Source of the DNA: Tretioscincus oriximinensis | Taxonomy: Eukaryota > Chordata > Lepidosauria > Squamata > Gymnophthalmidae | Assembly (NCBI GenBank): GCA_022410635.1 | Contig: JAJVDF010000501.1 | Coordinates: 49,375 to 113,374 of the forward strand | Length of the DNA: 64,000 nt | Direction of reading: 5' to 3' | Shown here: positions 1 through 11,439 of the stretch, one piece after another | Layout of the letters: each line of letters starts with the position of its first letter | Position numbering within the stretch: the first letter of the stretch is position 1 | Program-made: the position numbers and the translations under genes | The notes under the pieces: model-generated | Seen by the model: the letters and a program-made list of their open reading frames with translations, nothing else | Database searches by the model: none | Told to the model about the DNA's origin: nothing

Positions 1-833
1 GGAGCAGGGGCCCTTTCCGCCAGGGGACCACGATGCCACTCCCAGAGCCATACCACCCACTCTGGTAACCACATGGCTTGAAAGAGGAGGTTCAGGGCCA
101 GCAGCCCTCGGGTAGCTTTTTGCCCAGTTGGCTTGCCAGGTGAGGCCAGGCGATGCTTCTTGGGGTAGCCTTTCTGAGCACGGAAAGCCCTCCAGCAGCA
201 AGAGCAAGCAAAGCTAGAAGGCAACAGATAAGCCAGCAAAGGGTAGACCTTAGCAAAGACATTCATGAAGTTGGCCGCATAGCTGGGAGCCAGGAAGACA
301 CAGGCTAGAAGCTCAGGTGAGGTGCTGGTTACCAAGCGAGTGAAGATCAGTTGAGGCATGGGCAACAAAAGAGCTGTCAGCCAGACAGCCACCATAGTAC
401 CCACCAGGCGGCACCAAGGAACACCCAGACATTTCTTGGCCGAAGGCAGCACCTGTTGGTAGCATGCCTGCCCCACAGCTGCCCAGGTCAGGCTCTTGGC
501 TACCAAGCATCCATGTAGGATCCAGTCCATCGTCTTGCAGATGAATTCTCCGAAGAGCCAGGAGCGCCTGGAGTAGGCGGCGATGCGAGGAGGTGCGCAG
601 TAGAGAACCAGCAGCAAGTCGGCAGAGCATACGTTGAATACCAAGGCATTGGCAAAGCAGAGCTTGCCTCTCCGGAGCTGATGGACAAGGACTCCAAGCA
701 GAAACAGGTTTCCNATCAGGCTCGCCAGGCAGACCCCAGCCAGGAGGATAGGAAGAGCCACGGGGGTCTCCATGACCCTATCAGCCCACCACTGGCGGTC
801 GCCGGCCAGGAGGTGCTCTTGGGAACTGTTCAT
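1..833 (-). CDS. GPR151-like: GPR151-like orphan class A GPCR (3' end beyond window)
   Basis: An uninterrupted minus-strand frame of 277 codons starts at the ATG 833-831 and runs off the left edge. The start follows from an N-terminal N-glycosylation sequon (Asn2-Ser-Ser) about 25 residues before TM1. GPCR landmarks are visible: TM1 Gly41-Asn42, TM2 Asp72 in SADLLL, Cys99 at the top of TM3 with an ECL2 partner at Cys178, TM4 Trp151, TM5 Pro205 and TM6 WLPEW at 255-259. The TM5 block VYPLLAYLLP and the TM6 block WLPEWVVWLW closely resemble mammalian GPR151, a galanin-receptor-related orphan receptor enriched in habenula. The DRY motif is absent (GQACYQQ at 121-127), which also fits GPR151, whose mammalian form lacks it. 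Overall similarity to human GPR151 looks moderate, so this may be a paralogue rather than the orthologue. One N falls in codon 40. TM7 and the C-tail are not visible. No intron is needed, as in GPR151. Confidence 0.85.
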   Translation of the reverse strand, partial: MNSSQEHLLAGDRQWWADRVMETPVALPILLAGVCLASLXGNLFLLGVLVHQLRRGKLCFANALVFNVCSADLLLVLYCAPPRIAAYSRRSWLFGEFICKTMDWILHGCLVAKSLTWAAVGQACYQQVLPSAKKCLGVPWCRLVGTMVAVWLTALLLPMPQLIFTRLVTSTSPELLACVFLAPSYAANFMNVFAKVYPLLAYLLPSSFACSCCWRAFRAQKGYPKKHRLASPGKPTGQKATRGLLALNLLFQAMWLPEWVVWLWEWHRGPLAERAPA

Positions 834-1140
834 GGTGCTGAAACTCTTGGGCGGCTGGATCGGGCGGAGAGGAAATTCCTCGAATTCAGCGCGTGGAGGG
901 AGAAGTTTTGCTGTCGCTTCGCAACGCCTTCCTTTGGTTACCCTGGGGAGGGACTGCGATATCTGGTAAACCTACGGGGCGGATGAAGCGAGCCCCTATT
1001 CCTTCCCCCAGTCCTCCCAAATCCATTTAACGCACAGTCTCCAGCTCCTGTGGAATGCAACGGGCGGAGGTAGGGCAAGCGAAAGCTTCGTTGAGGATCC
1101 TCATGAGAACGTGACTTGGAGTTCTTGACCATGAACTGTG
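834..1140 (-). promoter_or_regulatory. 5' flank of the GPR151-like gene
   Basis: This is the DNA immediately upstream of the receptor start codon. It is moderately CpG-rich between about 860 and 1090. No TATA box or recognisable core element stands out, so calling it a promoter is positional inference only. Confidence 0.3.
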
Positions 1141-1700
1141 GACCCGTCCCCTGTACCTGGGAAGAAGCTACTCATCAGCAGAATTGCCTCTCAGAGGAGC
1201 TGGAACTTTCAAGGTGGAATAGACAGGTGATAAAAAGAATGTTCTGCAATAACTGAAAGAGGTGTGGAAGGGGATGGCCCCTCCTACGGCGATCCTTCTC
1301 GGAACGTGTAACCACACCACTTCCCCCCAAAAGGAAACAAACACTCCCCCACCTTGATTCTCCTCTCCACCCCCCCAAAAAAGAAGAGAGGAAGAGGAGG
1401 AGGAAGAACGAGAAGAGGAAGAAAAGAAGGAAATAACAGATCATCCTCTCTCTTCTGTCTCAAACCTTTTGCCCTCCCAACTCCTTTTTAAAAAATCAAA
1501 AAGAAGAGAAACGCAAATTCAATCCAGAGGAAGTGTTGACATTGAGATGTTGACATTCCACTATTGCTTCCAGGGTTCTTGTAGCCATTGATACACCTGT
1601 TCTCCATGAATGTGTCCATAAGAACAAAACAGGACTCAAGCCAAGTCTGATCAAAAGTAAAACCTGTACTTGCTTCTGCAAATGGCTAAGAGAGGCATTC
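1141..1700. other. Intergenic; purine-rich low-complexity tract
   Basis: No gene is seen. A GA-rich simple tract of (GAA)/(GGA)-like units occupies about 1375-1437. Open frames here are low-complexity translations. Confidence 0.5.
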
Positions 1701-1704
1701 TGGA

Positions 1705-2035
1705 NTGTACCGTTTTTTGTTGTTGCCACCCCAAGACCTTCGGGTATGGGGTGGGGTATAAATGTAAATAAATAAATATGAATGACTCCACAATGTACAG
1801 CAAGGGGGGCTTGTAGCACTTAGAGACCAACAAGAGCAAGGTAGGCAGTGTCAGCTTTCTTAGACACCCTACTTCTTCAGGTGTTAGGGGACTAATATTA
1901 GGAATGCCTAGCATCTGAGAAAGGACACATGCCCACAAAAGCAGCCTACCTTTCTCTTGTTATAGTCCAGGTGCTACAAGCTCCTCGCTGGACTTTTCTG
2001 AACTGAGACTAACATGGCTATATCTCTGAAATGAC
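1705..2035 (-). repeat. Interspersed repeats: family-C end and an 'agactaacacggctat' repeat
   Basis: Positions 1720-1780 match a block reused at 30655-30710 and 32101-32236 (CCCAAGACCTTCGGGTATG followed by TAAATAAATA). Positions 1805-2030 contain the repeat ending in a sequence like AGACTAACATGGCTAT. Its relatives are at 10735-10830, 25070-25230 and 54620-54715. Class is not known to me. Confidence 0.5.
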
Positions 2036-2039
2036 CCCA

Positions 2040-3525
2040 CAATGTACAGTATTTTCAATTCTACCTGAGAAGATAGGACCACAGAAGAACCTAAGTCCAG
2101 AAACAAGGAAATATAAAAAAATAAGTTGCCTTCTTCACCTTTCCAGCACAAGCTTCTTTTTAGTATGATCATTTCATCTTGCCATACCCCAGAATACTCT
2201 AAATTGGTTCTAGCTGCAAGTAATTTTAGTCCCTGTCCCAAAAATCTCTGGATTGTTTTAAGAATCATTTCTTTTGTTCCTTCTTCAGATAAACTAATAC
2301 AGGAGTCTGGTGCTTGAGATCACATTTTGGCTAGAAGAAAACCCCCAAATCATTCGGTACAGAGGCTCTCACACCCCCTCCTTACAGATTACACACTTTC
2401 TCACAAAACACACACAGGGACCCAGAAAACTCTTTATCACTTGTTACTCCATGTTACCCCATCACAAACCTGCAAGCCACTCCCTAAGGAAGAACAGGTT
2501 TACGCAGTCTGTCTTCTGATTATCTACTTTTCAAAATAATCCAGAATAATCTCTCTATTTTCCAAAAGAACTTAAACTCTGTTTTGAATCTGCAAATTCG
2601 GAAATAAGAATTTTTTTAAATCTGTATGCCATTTGTGCTAATAAAATTCCCCATTAGAGCAGTTTTGCCGATTGTCTACAATTGCCGGTTTTCAGGATGC
2701 ATCAAGGCCAAAGATTCTAAAGTATTTCTAGGCACATGCAGAGTGCCAAACAGCTTGTAATTACTTGCTGAATTAGGAAAAGGAAATACAATGTAAGTGT
2801 GCTGTTAGATGTTTGTACAAAACCAGGGTACTCTGAGACTTTTTTAAAAAAAATAATTAAAGCTTTATTCTTGTACAATATCAGAATAAAGCTAAAGCAA
2901 ACATTGCTTCTCCAAGCCGCATTAACATTACATTTGCATTCTTAAATGTGTGATTACTTTCTATATTTCTCTTCTTCCCCTCCCTCCTCCTCTCTTTGAC
3001 CTGAATCCAGGCATAGCATACAACATGTAATATACCTAGTAGTTAGTTATGGAGGATGATTTTGACTAAATTGATCACTTCCTGATCTCCCCGTCTATTT
3101 TATATATACTAGTAGTTTAGCCCAATTACACATCCAGTTATTGTTTATTTGATTTGATGATCCATGGGCCCAGTCTTTTACTACATTTACCATAATTNAA
3201 TCTGCTATATAATAGTCAATTTGCCATTACCATTTCATGGTAATCTAATACAGTTACTGCTTGTAGAGCTATTAATAATTATTCACTCAGGGAATGCCAT
3301 ATCATAAGGATGCAGGTCCCTTTTCAAAGATATATCCTAGAATAAAGCTCAGTACCAGTTTGTTTACCTTATTTACCCTCCGCCCCCTTCTTGGCTTGGT
3401 AGGGGAAGCTCAATGTTAGAAGTCTGGGAGAAGCAGCATGTTTCAACAATGCCAAAAATCATAAAAACCAAGTGGTTGTGTATAACATTTTAATTGGTGT
3501 GATTGACATTGTTATTCATTGGCAT
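2040..3525. other. Intergenic, nothing recognised
   Basis: AT-rich intergenic DNA. Short open frames lack any domain signature. No RNA gene or strong repeat is recognised, except a short piece near 3330-3360 resembling the palindromic family described at 36129 and 45001. Confidence 0.5.
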
Positions 3526-3529
3526 CAAT

Positions 3530-3780
3530 TTAGTCCAGCATCCCGTCTCACACAGTAGCCCACCAATTGCCTCCAGATATCTTAAGAGGAAATGCAAATG
3601 GCCATTGGAGGTACCTTACTTGTGACTCCAAAGTATGAGAAGTACCTGGGTGTCCATTATATAAAAAATTGATACACCTTGCCTCCACATGTTAAGAGGA
3701 GCACTGCTAGACCAGAACACAGTCCATCTAGTGCCACATGCTGCCTATCAGTGGTTTCTGGGCATCTCAGGCATATAAAA
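3530..3780 (-). repeat. Old L3-like LINE 3' fragments (two)
   Basis: Blocks such as CATCCCGTCTCACACAGTAG and CCACCAATTGCCTCC, followed by a second block at 3695-3775, match the 3' end of the L3-like LINE in reverse orientation. Both copies are diverged. Confidence 0.6.
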
Positions 3781-3784
3781 AGGG

Positions 3785-4195
3785 ATCAGGTCAGACTGAA
3801 GTGTATAAAATTATGCATGAAGTGGGAAAAGTACATGCAGAAAATGGATTTTCTCTTTAATACAATGCTAGAACTAAGAGGCATTCTATGAAGTTGGTAG
3901 GTAGAAGGGCTACGACGGACAAGGGGAAGAATTTTTTTACTCAGTGAATCTAGATGATGTTGATGAGCCCAAGAAATGCTGATAGCTGCCAACCTGGACA
4001 ACTCTAACAAAGGATTAACTAAATTCATGGAGGCCAAATATATCAATGTCTACTAGAATGGACGTCTAGGTGCTGCTTCCAGATTAGGGAGCTAAGCAGG
4101 ATTCTTCTGAATGCCATTTGCAGGTTGCTGAATGCAGGTGAAGATCTTGCCTCCTTCTGCTCAAGATGCCCAGAAGCAATTGGTGTGTCAGTGTA
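3785..4195 (+). repeat. Old L3-like LINE 3' fragment
   Basis: The order of blocks matches the LINE C-terminal coding end and 3' UTR: GAAGTGTATAAAATTATGCATG, then TTTTTTTACTCAGTGAAT, then GGACGTCTAGGTGCTGC, then GATGCCCAGAAGC. It is diverged and frame-broken. Confidence 0.6.
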
Positions 4196-4276
4196 TCAGA
4201 ATTCTGGACTCGAGGGGCAGAGCTCCTATGTTCTGACTCTCAAAAAACAACATGGCAAGAATGTTTTAAAATATAC

Positions 4277-4350
4277 TTGCTCAAAACAATTAAGGGAACA
4301 CTTTAACGTAACAGTGTATGTTAAAGTGTTCCCTTAATTGTTTTGAGCAA
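4277..4350. mobile_element. Perfect 31-bp palindrome, Tc1/mariner-like terminal repeats (mini-MITE)
   Basis: Positions 4277-4307 and 4320-4350 are perfect reverse complements around a 12-bp spacer. The arm begins TTGCTCAAAACAATTAAGGG. This resembles the terminal inverted repeat of a vertebrate Tc1-like transposon family (TTGCTCAAAAAAAT...GGGAACACT), recalled from general knowledge. Flanking TATA on both sides fits TA-target insertion. There is no internal coding sequence: the two ends are almost fused. Confidence 0.65.
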
Positions 4351-4886
4351 TATATTTCCTGTGTACAGCATGATGCAAAATCACCTCAATTGTCAAGCCA
4401 GGGAAACAATTTTTAAAAATCAAGCTTTCATCTTACGAAATTTCAAGCAGGAGCAGGAAATAATATTCTAAACACAGCGATGAGGCATGCTTAGGCCAAC
4501 AGAATGTAAGCCTTATTTATACCATAATCAGAAATAAAAGTCATCTGGAATCATCTTCTTTTGATATGATTTTGATAATCCTTTCATATGCTTTTGCCAT
4601 CCCTTTTCTTGTTTATTAGGAAACCCAATTCTCTTGAAAACAAAGTAGCAGAAGCTTGAAGCAGAAGGTTTGTGGGGGAACTTGAGATGCCAAACTGCTT
4701 CCAAACAGCTTTTGGGGGAAAGGAAGTGAAATCAACAAACAGCCTGTTGCTGTTTGCTTTCAGTGATGATTCACAAAATGAAAGGTTTCCTGTTAAATAA
4801 AACATAATTGCACTCACAAAAAGAAATCCATCTTATTTCCCCATTGGTTCACTTATTATGTACTATGTTTATTATTATACCTATAT

Positions 4887-5167
4887 GCCATCCTATAATA
4901 GAAGAAGAAGAAGAACTGGGTTCTTATATCCCGCTTTTCTCACCTTTCAAAGGGCCTCAAAGCGGCTTACAAGGATATATTTTGCCCGAAGGCTTCCATT
5001 CTATCTTCCCCACCAGGCGATGGTGGTTCCCATGTATCTACTTGCAGTCAGTTGCAATTTCTTGCAATTCATGCTTTTGAATAGCTGGGTTGGCTAGAGC
5101 TCCAGGCTCTAAACCCCATCTCCTAGGCGAGAGACAAATTCCTAAGCGACTGAGCTATCCGTGCCTG
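4887..5167 (-). repeat. tRNA-derived SINE-A copy
   Basis: On the minus strand it begins GCACGGATAGCTCAGTCGCT, a tRNA-like head with an A-box-like segment. A GGTTT-rich B-box-like segment follows, then a unique body (AGCCGCTTTGAGGCCC) and a TTC-rich tail that appears here as GAA repeats near 4900. Other copies are at 13115, 20877, 22738, 45593 and 49215. Confidence 0.75.
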
Positions 5168-5189
5168 CAATATTGATCTTCTTCAATAA

Positions 5190-5435
5190 TAGAAGATCTC
5201 AGGGTGGCCAACAATAAAAACAATACAAAATTGACATATTAAAAACAGTAAAATACAGTATCTAAAGGTGGAAAGAAAAATGACATTTCTTCAACTAATG
5301 GTCAGCTGAAAAGGTGCATCTTCAAAGAATACATTCTAAAAGAATATGATGATGACTGACACACCTCGATAGGGAAACTATTCCATCAACTAGGGGCAAC
5401 TACTAGGAAGTCTCTCNCCCATTTTCCCACTTTGT
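5190..5435 (+). repeat. Interspersed repeat family C
   Basis: The block GGCCAACAATAAAAACAATACAAAATTGAC and the downstream CTGACACACCTCGAT match 55655-55830 and 57490-57850. No coding capacity is seen and the class is unknown. Confidence 0.5.
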
Positions 5436-5439
5436 TGAG

Positions 5440-6650
5440 GGAGGTGAATATCCAGGATACTTGGTGTAAAGAAACCGAGCGAGGGCTAAGACTGTGTATG
5501 CTATTCTTTTATATGTTTCTTTATTTAGCTTGGTTTTTATAACACAGACTCCCTCCCCTTATTATTATTGGTAGATGGTCTTTTATTATGAAAAAGGCAC
5601 TCGGATTTTATATGTTTGTTTGTTTATAGATAGGATATGTAAGATAGGGATAAAGTAAATTAATTCTGTAAATAAGAGTTTTTATCTTCCCCTCAGGAAG
5701 AACCCAAAATTATGAAAATGAAACCAGAATGAGCACCTTTACTCTGTTATGCCAAATAATAAAGACTTACCTGTTTTATAACACAAAAACAGCTTTATGA
5801 AAACAAAGTAATAGGTGATACTCAAACTCAAAGAAAACCAACGATACAAATTAACTATACTGGGGTAGGGTAAAAGGTCCTGGGGACTTCATAGTGTCTA
5901 TGGCACAGATTCCTTTTCCTGCCTACATTTAAAGTCTCCCCCAAGTCTCCCTTTTCTCTCCCTGCCTCCCCAGCAGTTCTGTATCCTCCTTTGGTGTCTA
6001 TTTATTTTCACACTCCTAACAGAGAACCAGTTTTATTTCAATTGTTGGGCCACACACTCAAACAACCTCTCACAACAACCATTTGACTCTCTATCAACCA
6101 TCAAAACATCCCCCAATTAACAACTCCATCAAAATATTTCATCACTCGCATTTCACACTCTCACTCGCACCTCCCCCTTTTATCATCCAAGCCCCACCCC
6201 CAAGACTCAGCTTCTAGGNTTGGAAAATTTAAAGGAGCCTCGCTCTATTTAAGTGATTTCATTACACTTCGGTCCTGGATATCTGGAGGTGTGCCTTCTC
6301 CTATAGACACCTACTCAAGTACTGACAACTCAAGGAGAGGGCCAGGTTGTAGTTTCTCCTGTGTCTTATGCATAACTGGAAGGGGTGTCCAAGAGGGAGT
6401 TTTTTAATTATTATTGGCTCCCAAATTTTGGAGTGACATCCCTTTAACAATTGACCAGGTCCCTGGTTAAAACATACTTCNTCACTGATGAGTTTCAAAT
6501 TTAGCTTCTTCTGAATGTTAGGGAGGGAGGCTAAGAATCCATTCTAATAGAGCCATGTTTGTCCAGAAATTTTAGCTCTACCTGCCTTTCTATTATTAGT
6601 CTCTAAAGTGCTACAAGCCTGCATTGCTAGAATACCCATTCCAATAGTCA
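5440..6650. other. Intergenic, nothing recognised
   Basis: No gene or RNA is supported. A short stretch near 6570-6620 (AAAGTGCTACAAGCCTGC) resembles the repeat family at 1805-2030. Confidence 0.45.
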
Positions 6651-6659
6651 GATACGCCT

Positions 6660-6910
6660 GACTTCCATGAATTAAGGGAAGNCCTGTTGGATCAAACCAC
6701 AATCTAGTCCAGAATCCTGTCTCACACAATAACCCATCAATTTCTTCTGGGCATCTCAAGTGGAAGTCAAAGACAAATCCTTCTCCTGCTCTTTACTCCC
6801 CACAAAATGATATTTAGGGGGCATTTTTCCACTTACTTCAACCTGGAGATTATACTTGGGCATCATTTTGGTGGCCACTGATACACCTGGACTTCATGAA
6901 TTTGCCAACA
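6660..6910 (-). repeat. Old L3-like LINE 3' fragment
   Basis: It shares AATCCTGTCTCACACAATAAC, CTGGGCATCTCAAG and a final GATACACCTGGACTTCATGAATTTG with the L3-like 3' end in reverse orientation. Confidence 0.6.
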
Positions 6911-9225
6911 CTTTCTTATGCCCTGTTGGAACAGGCTCAGTAATGCATTTTAGGGATCCGTTACAACACATCTATAACAGACTGGAAATATAATAACAGA
7001 TTGCACATTATGTACTTAGGCCTTATGCATATCCAAGCCAATTGCCGTTTTCACCTCTAGCCTTTTGTTGTAGGGCTATTCAGCTCCTGCCTTNCGCTGG
7101 TAATTTGTATTACTTTTGTAAAATCCCAATCACGGAAAGGCTGGATTTCTGTTGGCATTCTTCTGTGTCAAAAATAAATGGAAAAGCTTGGGCATGAAGG
7201 TATGAAAACAACGAGTTCCTCAGGCATTGGGTGATCCTCTCTTGANCACACTCGTGCATTTCAATAAGTGTGACAATGACATCCAGCACTTGCCCAGATG
7301 TATCATTGAAGGAATTTAGGAATCATCCCCCTACACCCCAGATAGTATGGTTTCCTACCCCACCTCCAAAGTCCATTCACACGCAGCAAAATAAAACAAA
7401 CTAAGGATCCCAAGCATCCCAACACTTGATGTAATCAAATTTTATTTTAGTTCCATTCTGGCAAGAAGACCAGAAAGGATTTCAAATGCTGGGACTGCAT
7501 GATAAAATAAATATCTCTATTCAGATTAAATTTAATGCTTGAACATGGTCCAAGAGGTCTTTGTTGGGCATCACTGGTGACAGAAACCTCAGGCATCTAA
7601 AAGCAAGGACAGGCGGGGGTAGAGGAAATGTTTTTAAATCTCCAAGTTCAATTATTAATGAGAAACAAGTCACCTGTGATCAATTTGCCTCCTTGGCTCT
7701 CCCTTCAGTTTTGATCAGTGTTAGTGCTAAAAGCCCTTCACTAACCTCCATTTGATTGCCTGCCATCTTTTTTAATCAGATATGTCTTGCTGAAACCCTG
7801 CAGCTGATGACAACAAGTGAATGGATGGAAGAGGACCTGAAATCCTCTGAACTTCTGTGGCAATCCACCCACTCTACATCACTGTCTGGCCAATTTGTAA
7901 CACTTCTTCTGGAATGACTCACCTCATCTTACTTCCAATTAAAGCCCAGGCACAAAATGAAAATGAAGCAGCCACAGACAGGGTCAGAATCATGAACTCA
8001 CAGTATGGGTGATAAGAGACCAGATAAAGGCATTGTCGGCTAGTGCAAGACACAGTGTGCAAAAGGAAAAAGCAGGTGGCATTATAGGAAAGATTTGGAG
8101 TCTGAAGACGATTCTGCACTGACTGGGTTTACTGGAATAGGAAACATACTAGGTAAAGGACAAGCAGGCATATATATATTATATATATATATATTTGTGT
8201 CACATCCTCGGTATGAATAGGAAGGCTAACCTTGTAATAAATAGTCCAGCCTTGAATTAGTATACAATAAAACTTTACCTTCAGTCAGAACCAAGAATAC
8301 ATCTATAACACAGTATAACACAATAAACTAATACAATTTAAGATACAGTAACTGTTCTCTAGTTTTTCATGCATTCAAATACGTTTCTCNGTCATCAGGC
8401 TAATTTATCTAAATTAAACTCATAAAACACATTTTACAGTTTCTCTCATAAGTCAAATTTTAACTCTCTTAAGTGTTCTATGTCTGCAGAATATCCGTGG
8501 AAGTTGTTTTAATTGAACCAATCCTGTGCTTGCATGCCAGACTGTAAATTTCACCCCTAGGAGCCTCTCTTCTACATAANTGTGCCCCCTAAAAAAGGTC
8601 CTGCCACACACATACTACAGGTGTCTTCCACATATAATCTCTGGAACCCAGCCGCCATCGCTCACTAAAAGGATTTCATTTTGGATTTCAGAAATAACTT
8701 GCTTTTGTTTTCCTCTTTGCATCTACATTACAGCCTCTCTGCTAGGGAATGTTGCCTATTGCTGTAGCTCTACATCATCAACCTAGCATTCAGACCCAGC
8801 AGAGAGCAGTTGCATCCATTCATTGAGGAAGTGGGTGAATCATAATACTGAAGTTCCAGTCATATCATGTGGATTGGCAATGTCATATCTACATCGTAGC
8901 ACGTGCAGTTCTACTGTAGTTCAACCTGCTTCTTGCAGTCATGAATTGCTACAGCTAATCAGGATCAAGATAATCTGGGTTGACTATAGGAGATCTAGCA
9001 ATCATGCAGTCACCTTGCAATCATGAAAGCCAGCAGAGGCTGGTAGCTATCATTGTGGGTATATTCATAGGCTATGCAAATGCAAACCTAACTGTTGATG
9101 AGAATGATTATTTCTGTTGCCCTCTGTTCNATTTCAATTTCCCATATTCTGCAGGCTAAACAAGGCACCCTCTCTCCCATATCNCACAGGCCTGGCTGCT
9201 ATGTTTGAGTGCATTAGCACAAGTC
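6910..9225. other. Intergenic with an (AT)n microsatellite
   Basis: No gene is recognised. A TA dinucleotide tract lies at about 8170-8195. The longest open frames are short and carry no family signature. Confidence 0.5.
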
Positions 9226-9229
9226 GGCT

Positions 9230-10165
9230 ACTCACCCTTAGGAAGCGCCGGCAGTTGCGGCCNAGGAGGAGNGAGACGCTCTAGGAGGACGCGTCCCTCC
9301 TTGTCGTCCAGCGACGACAGGAAGTGACGCGTCTTCCTGGGCAAAGGGGGTATAAAACCCCTCGTCNTCAGCCATCTTCTTCACTCTTNGGCGAAGNNCG
9401 TTGCCCGCCCATTCCCTCCCTGTTTTTTNTTTCTCTCTTTCAGTCATGGTGAGGACAGGGTGTTTGGTGGCGGTATGCGCAGCATGGTGGCCCACGAGGA
9501 ACCAAGNACCCAGAAATGGGGCCCCNGAGTGGTTACTTCATAGTTGGGGGCCCTTCTTAAAAGGGTTCCAATCTTGTGTGCCTGCTTCGGGGGCAGTAGG
9601 TTGAACNCAAGTTTGGAGTCAGAGAAGCAGGCTATACACAGGACTGNTCCCTTGAGAGCCTGGCAAGCCTCTCTGATCCTCTGGGCAGGGCCCACAAANG
9701 GGGTGGGTCCATCATGCTGCTGGACGGCTCGGCCGCCGAGACCAAAGGGGGGCTGGTCCACCACGGGAGTGGTCAGCCCGGGGGCTACACCAATGGGGCG
9801 TGGTCCACGGGTCTACCGGCAGGGCCTGAGCCGGGCAGCTGGTGTCACGTCCTCGGTGCGTGACCCAAATGTAAGGCAGTCAGGCCGGGCNGCAGACTGA
9901 AGGTGTCACGTCAAAGGTGNATGACCCACGTGAGTCAGGCAAGCCAAGAGGCTGGCCTGAAGAGGCTTACCAAGCTGATGCGCCTGCCACACCCCTGATC
10001 CAGCCATGGCCTTATTTTCTCCACTTTGGGTTAATTCTGTTCAAGCACTTTGTTGTTGAATTAGTTGTCGTGCCGTTATTGTCACGCGTTTGCGTTAGGG
10101 TTTTTGAAAATTGTTAATTTAATAAATTGTTATTTTTCTACAATTGAGTGGCCTCCCTCTCTACC
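9230..10165 (+). mobile_element. GC-rich TATA-to-poly(A) unit, possible non-autonomous retroelement
   Basis: A CpG-rich island sits in otherwise AT-rich DNA. It has a TATA box (TATAAAA, 9351-9357) and, about 770 bp later, an AATAAA signal at 10121-10126 followed by T-rich sequence. A pyrimidine tract ending in CAG at about 9433-9442 looks like a splice acceptor. Internal direct repeats start GGTGTCACGTC near 9840 and 9902. Open frames are broken by Ns and stops and resemble no protein I know. It could be an LTR or DIRS-type non-autonomous element, a decayed promoter and first exon, or a processed insertion. Confidence 0.35.
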
Positions 10166-10734
10166 TTCGGTTGCAACTGACCTGGGCACCTACTGCCAGC
10201 CAATGTGCTGCTCTCCAATCACCACCATGTTGGGAGGCAGATCTCAGCAATTTCATAGAAGCAGAAGATACTTGTGGAAGGTTCATTCCAGCCAAAAATA
10301 CCACTGCAATAGTTGCTGTCACTAGTGAGCAAAGACATCATGGTTACAACTCAACTCACCTTCTGGGATCCCACATGGATTTGGGTTTCTCCTCACTCTG
10401 TCCTTGCCCAGATATGGCAATTGAGAAGGCAATTTCAGGTGGCAAGGACCTTCCACAGGCACTCTCTGGCTCTCTAAAATTGCCATTTGCCAGTCGCATT
10501 GTGGCACTGACTAAAGAGCACNATACCCACTGTCAGGAGGCACACAGTCTGACTCACCCTGAAGCACCCTGGCCCACCCTGAAGCACCCAAATGTGGCAG
10601 TCAGTGCTGCATGCTGCAGGCAAGAGGTTGCCTTGATGAAACTTGATGCAAAATAAATAATTCCCTGTGTCCTAATCCTCAAAACAGNATTAGAAAAACT
10701 CATGGAAGCTAAGGGTATTTAAAAAATCCATCAA
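10166..10734. other. Intergenic, unrecognised 170-codon open frame
   Basis: A plus-strand frame at 10144-10656 is open for 170 codons but has no domain, signal peptide or recognisable similarity and contains an N. It is not called as a gene. Confidence 0.35.
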
Positions 10735-11035
10735 GGGGGCTAGTAGCACTCAGGAGACCAACAGGAGAAAGGTAGGTAGCATGAACTTTCATAGACACAT
10801 CTATTTCTTCAGATGCCTGGGCCAAGGTTANTAGGATGGATCTCTTAATATGGCCTCTGAGATGGAGCAACAGGCAATATTCCTGAAGTACCACTAGCAG
10901 GGAGTCAAGAATGAATGTCTTCTTCTGCTTGAACTGGTGCAACTGGCGGCCCACTGTGTGAGACAGAATGATGGACTAGATGTGCTCTAGCCCAATTCAG
11001 CAGGGCTCCTCTTATGGTCTTTAAGTTCTTATAAC
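10735..11035 (+). repeat. Repeat pair: 'agaccaacaggag' repeat and L3-like 3' fragment
   Basis: Positions 10738-10830 match the repeat family seen at 25070. Positions 10858-11035 carry GATGGAGCAACAGGCAATATT and end CAGGGCTCCTCTTATG, the plus-orientation L3-like 3' end. Confidence 0.6.
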
Positions 11036-11439
11036 TTTTAACATTTCTGAATGAATGACCCTGTGCCCCTACAATGGAAGCCACAAACCACATCTGATGG
11101 AAGCATATAGATGCTTTCATTTTATCAAGCTGGTATAAGCAAGTCTGAGATCTTCAGAAAATATATTTACTCACTGACCAAATAAGGTTCGTGCAAGGCA
11201 ACCGCCCTAAAAAATCTCTCTCATAGATGCCTGGCATCTCTTTTTAAGCAATGCTAGTCCGTTGGCTAGAGAATTTTTGGCTCCTGGCTATAATTTTATC
11301 CACATTTATATCAAAACTTTTCTTCTGTATGTATTTCTCTACTGACTCTTATTTTACTTTACTTTCAGTCTTAATTCAGTAAGAAAGTCTCATTGAGTCA
11401 TTTCCCTTTTTGTTGTTATTGTTCATTTTCGTTTCCACT

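Noticed and set aside
681..986. 101-codon plus-strand open frame at the left edge
   Set aside because: It lies antisense to the conserved GPR151-like frame and has no recognisable protein signature.
10144..10656. 170-codon plus-strand open frame
   Set aside because: No similarity or domain is recognised, the codon content looks random, and it overlaps the tail of the GC-rich unit. An N lies within it.
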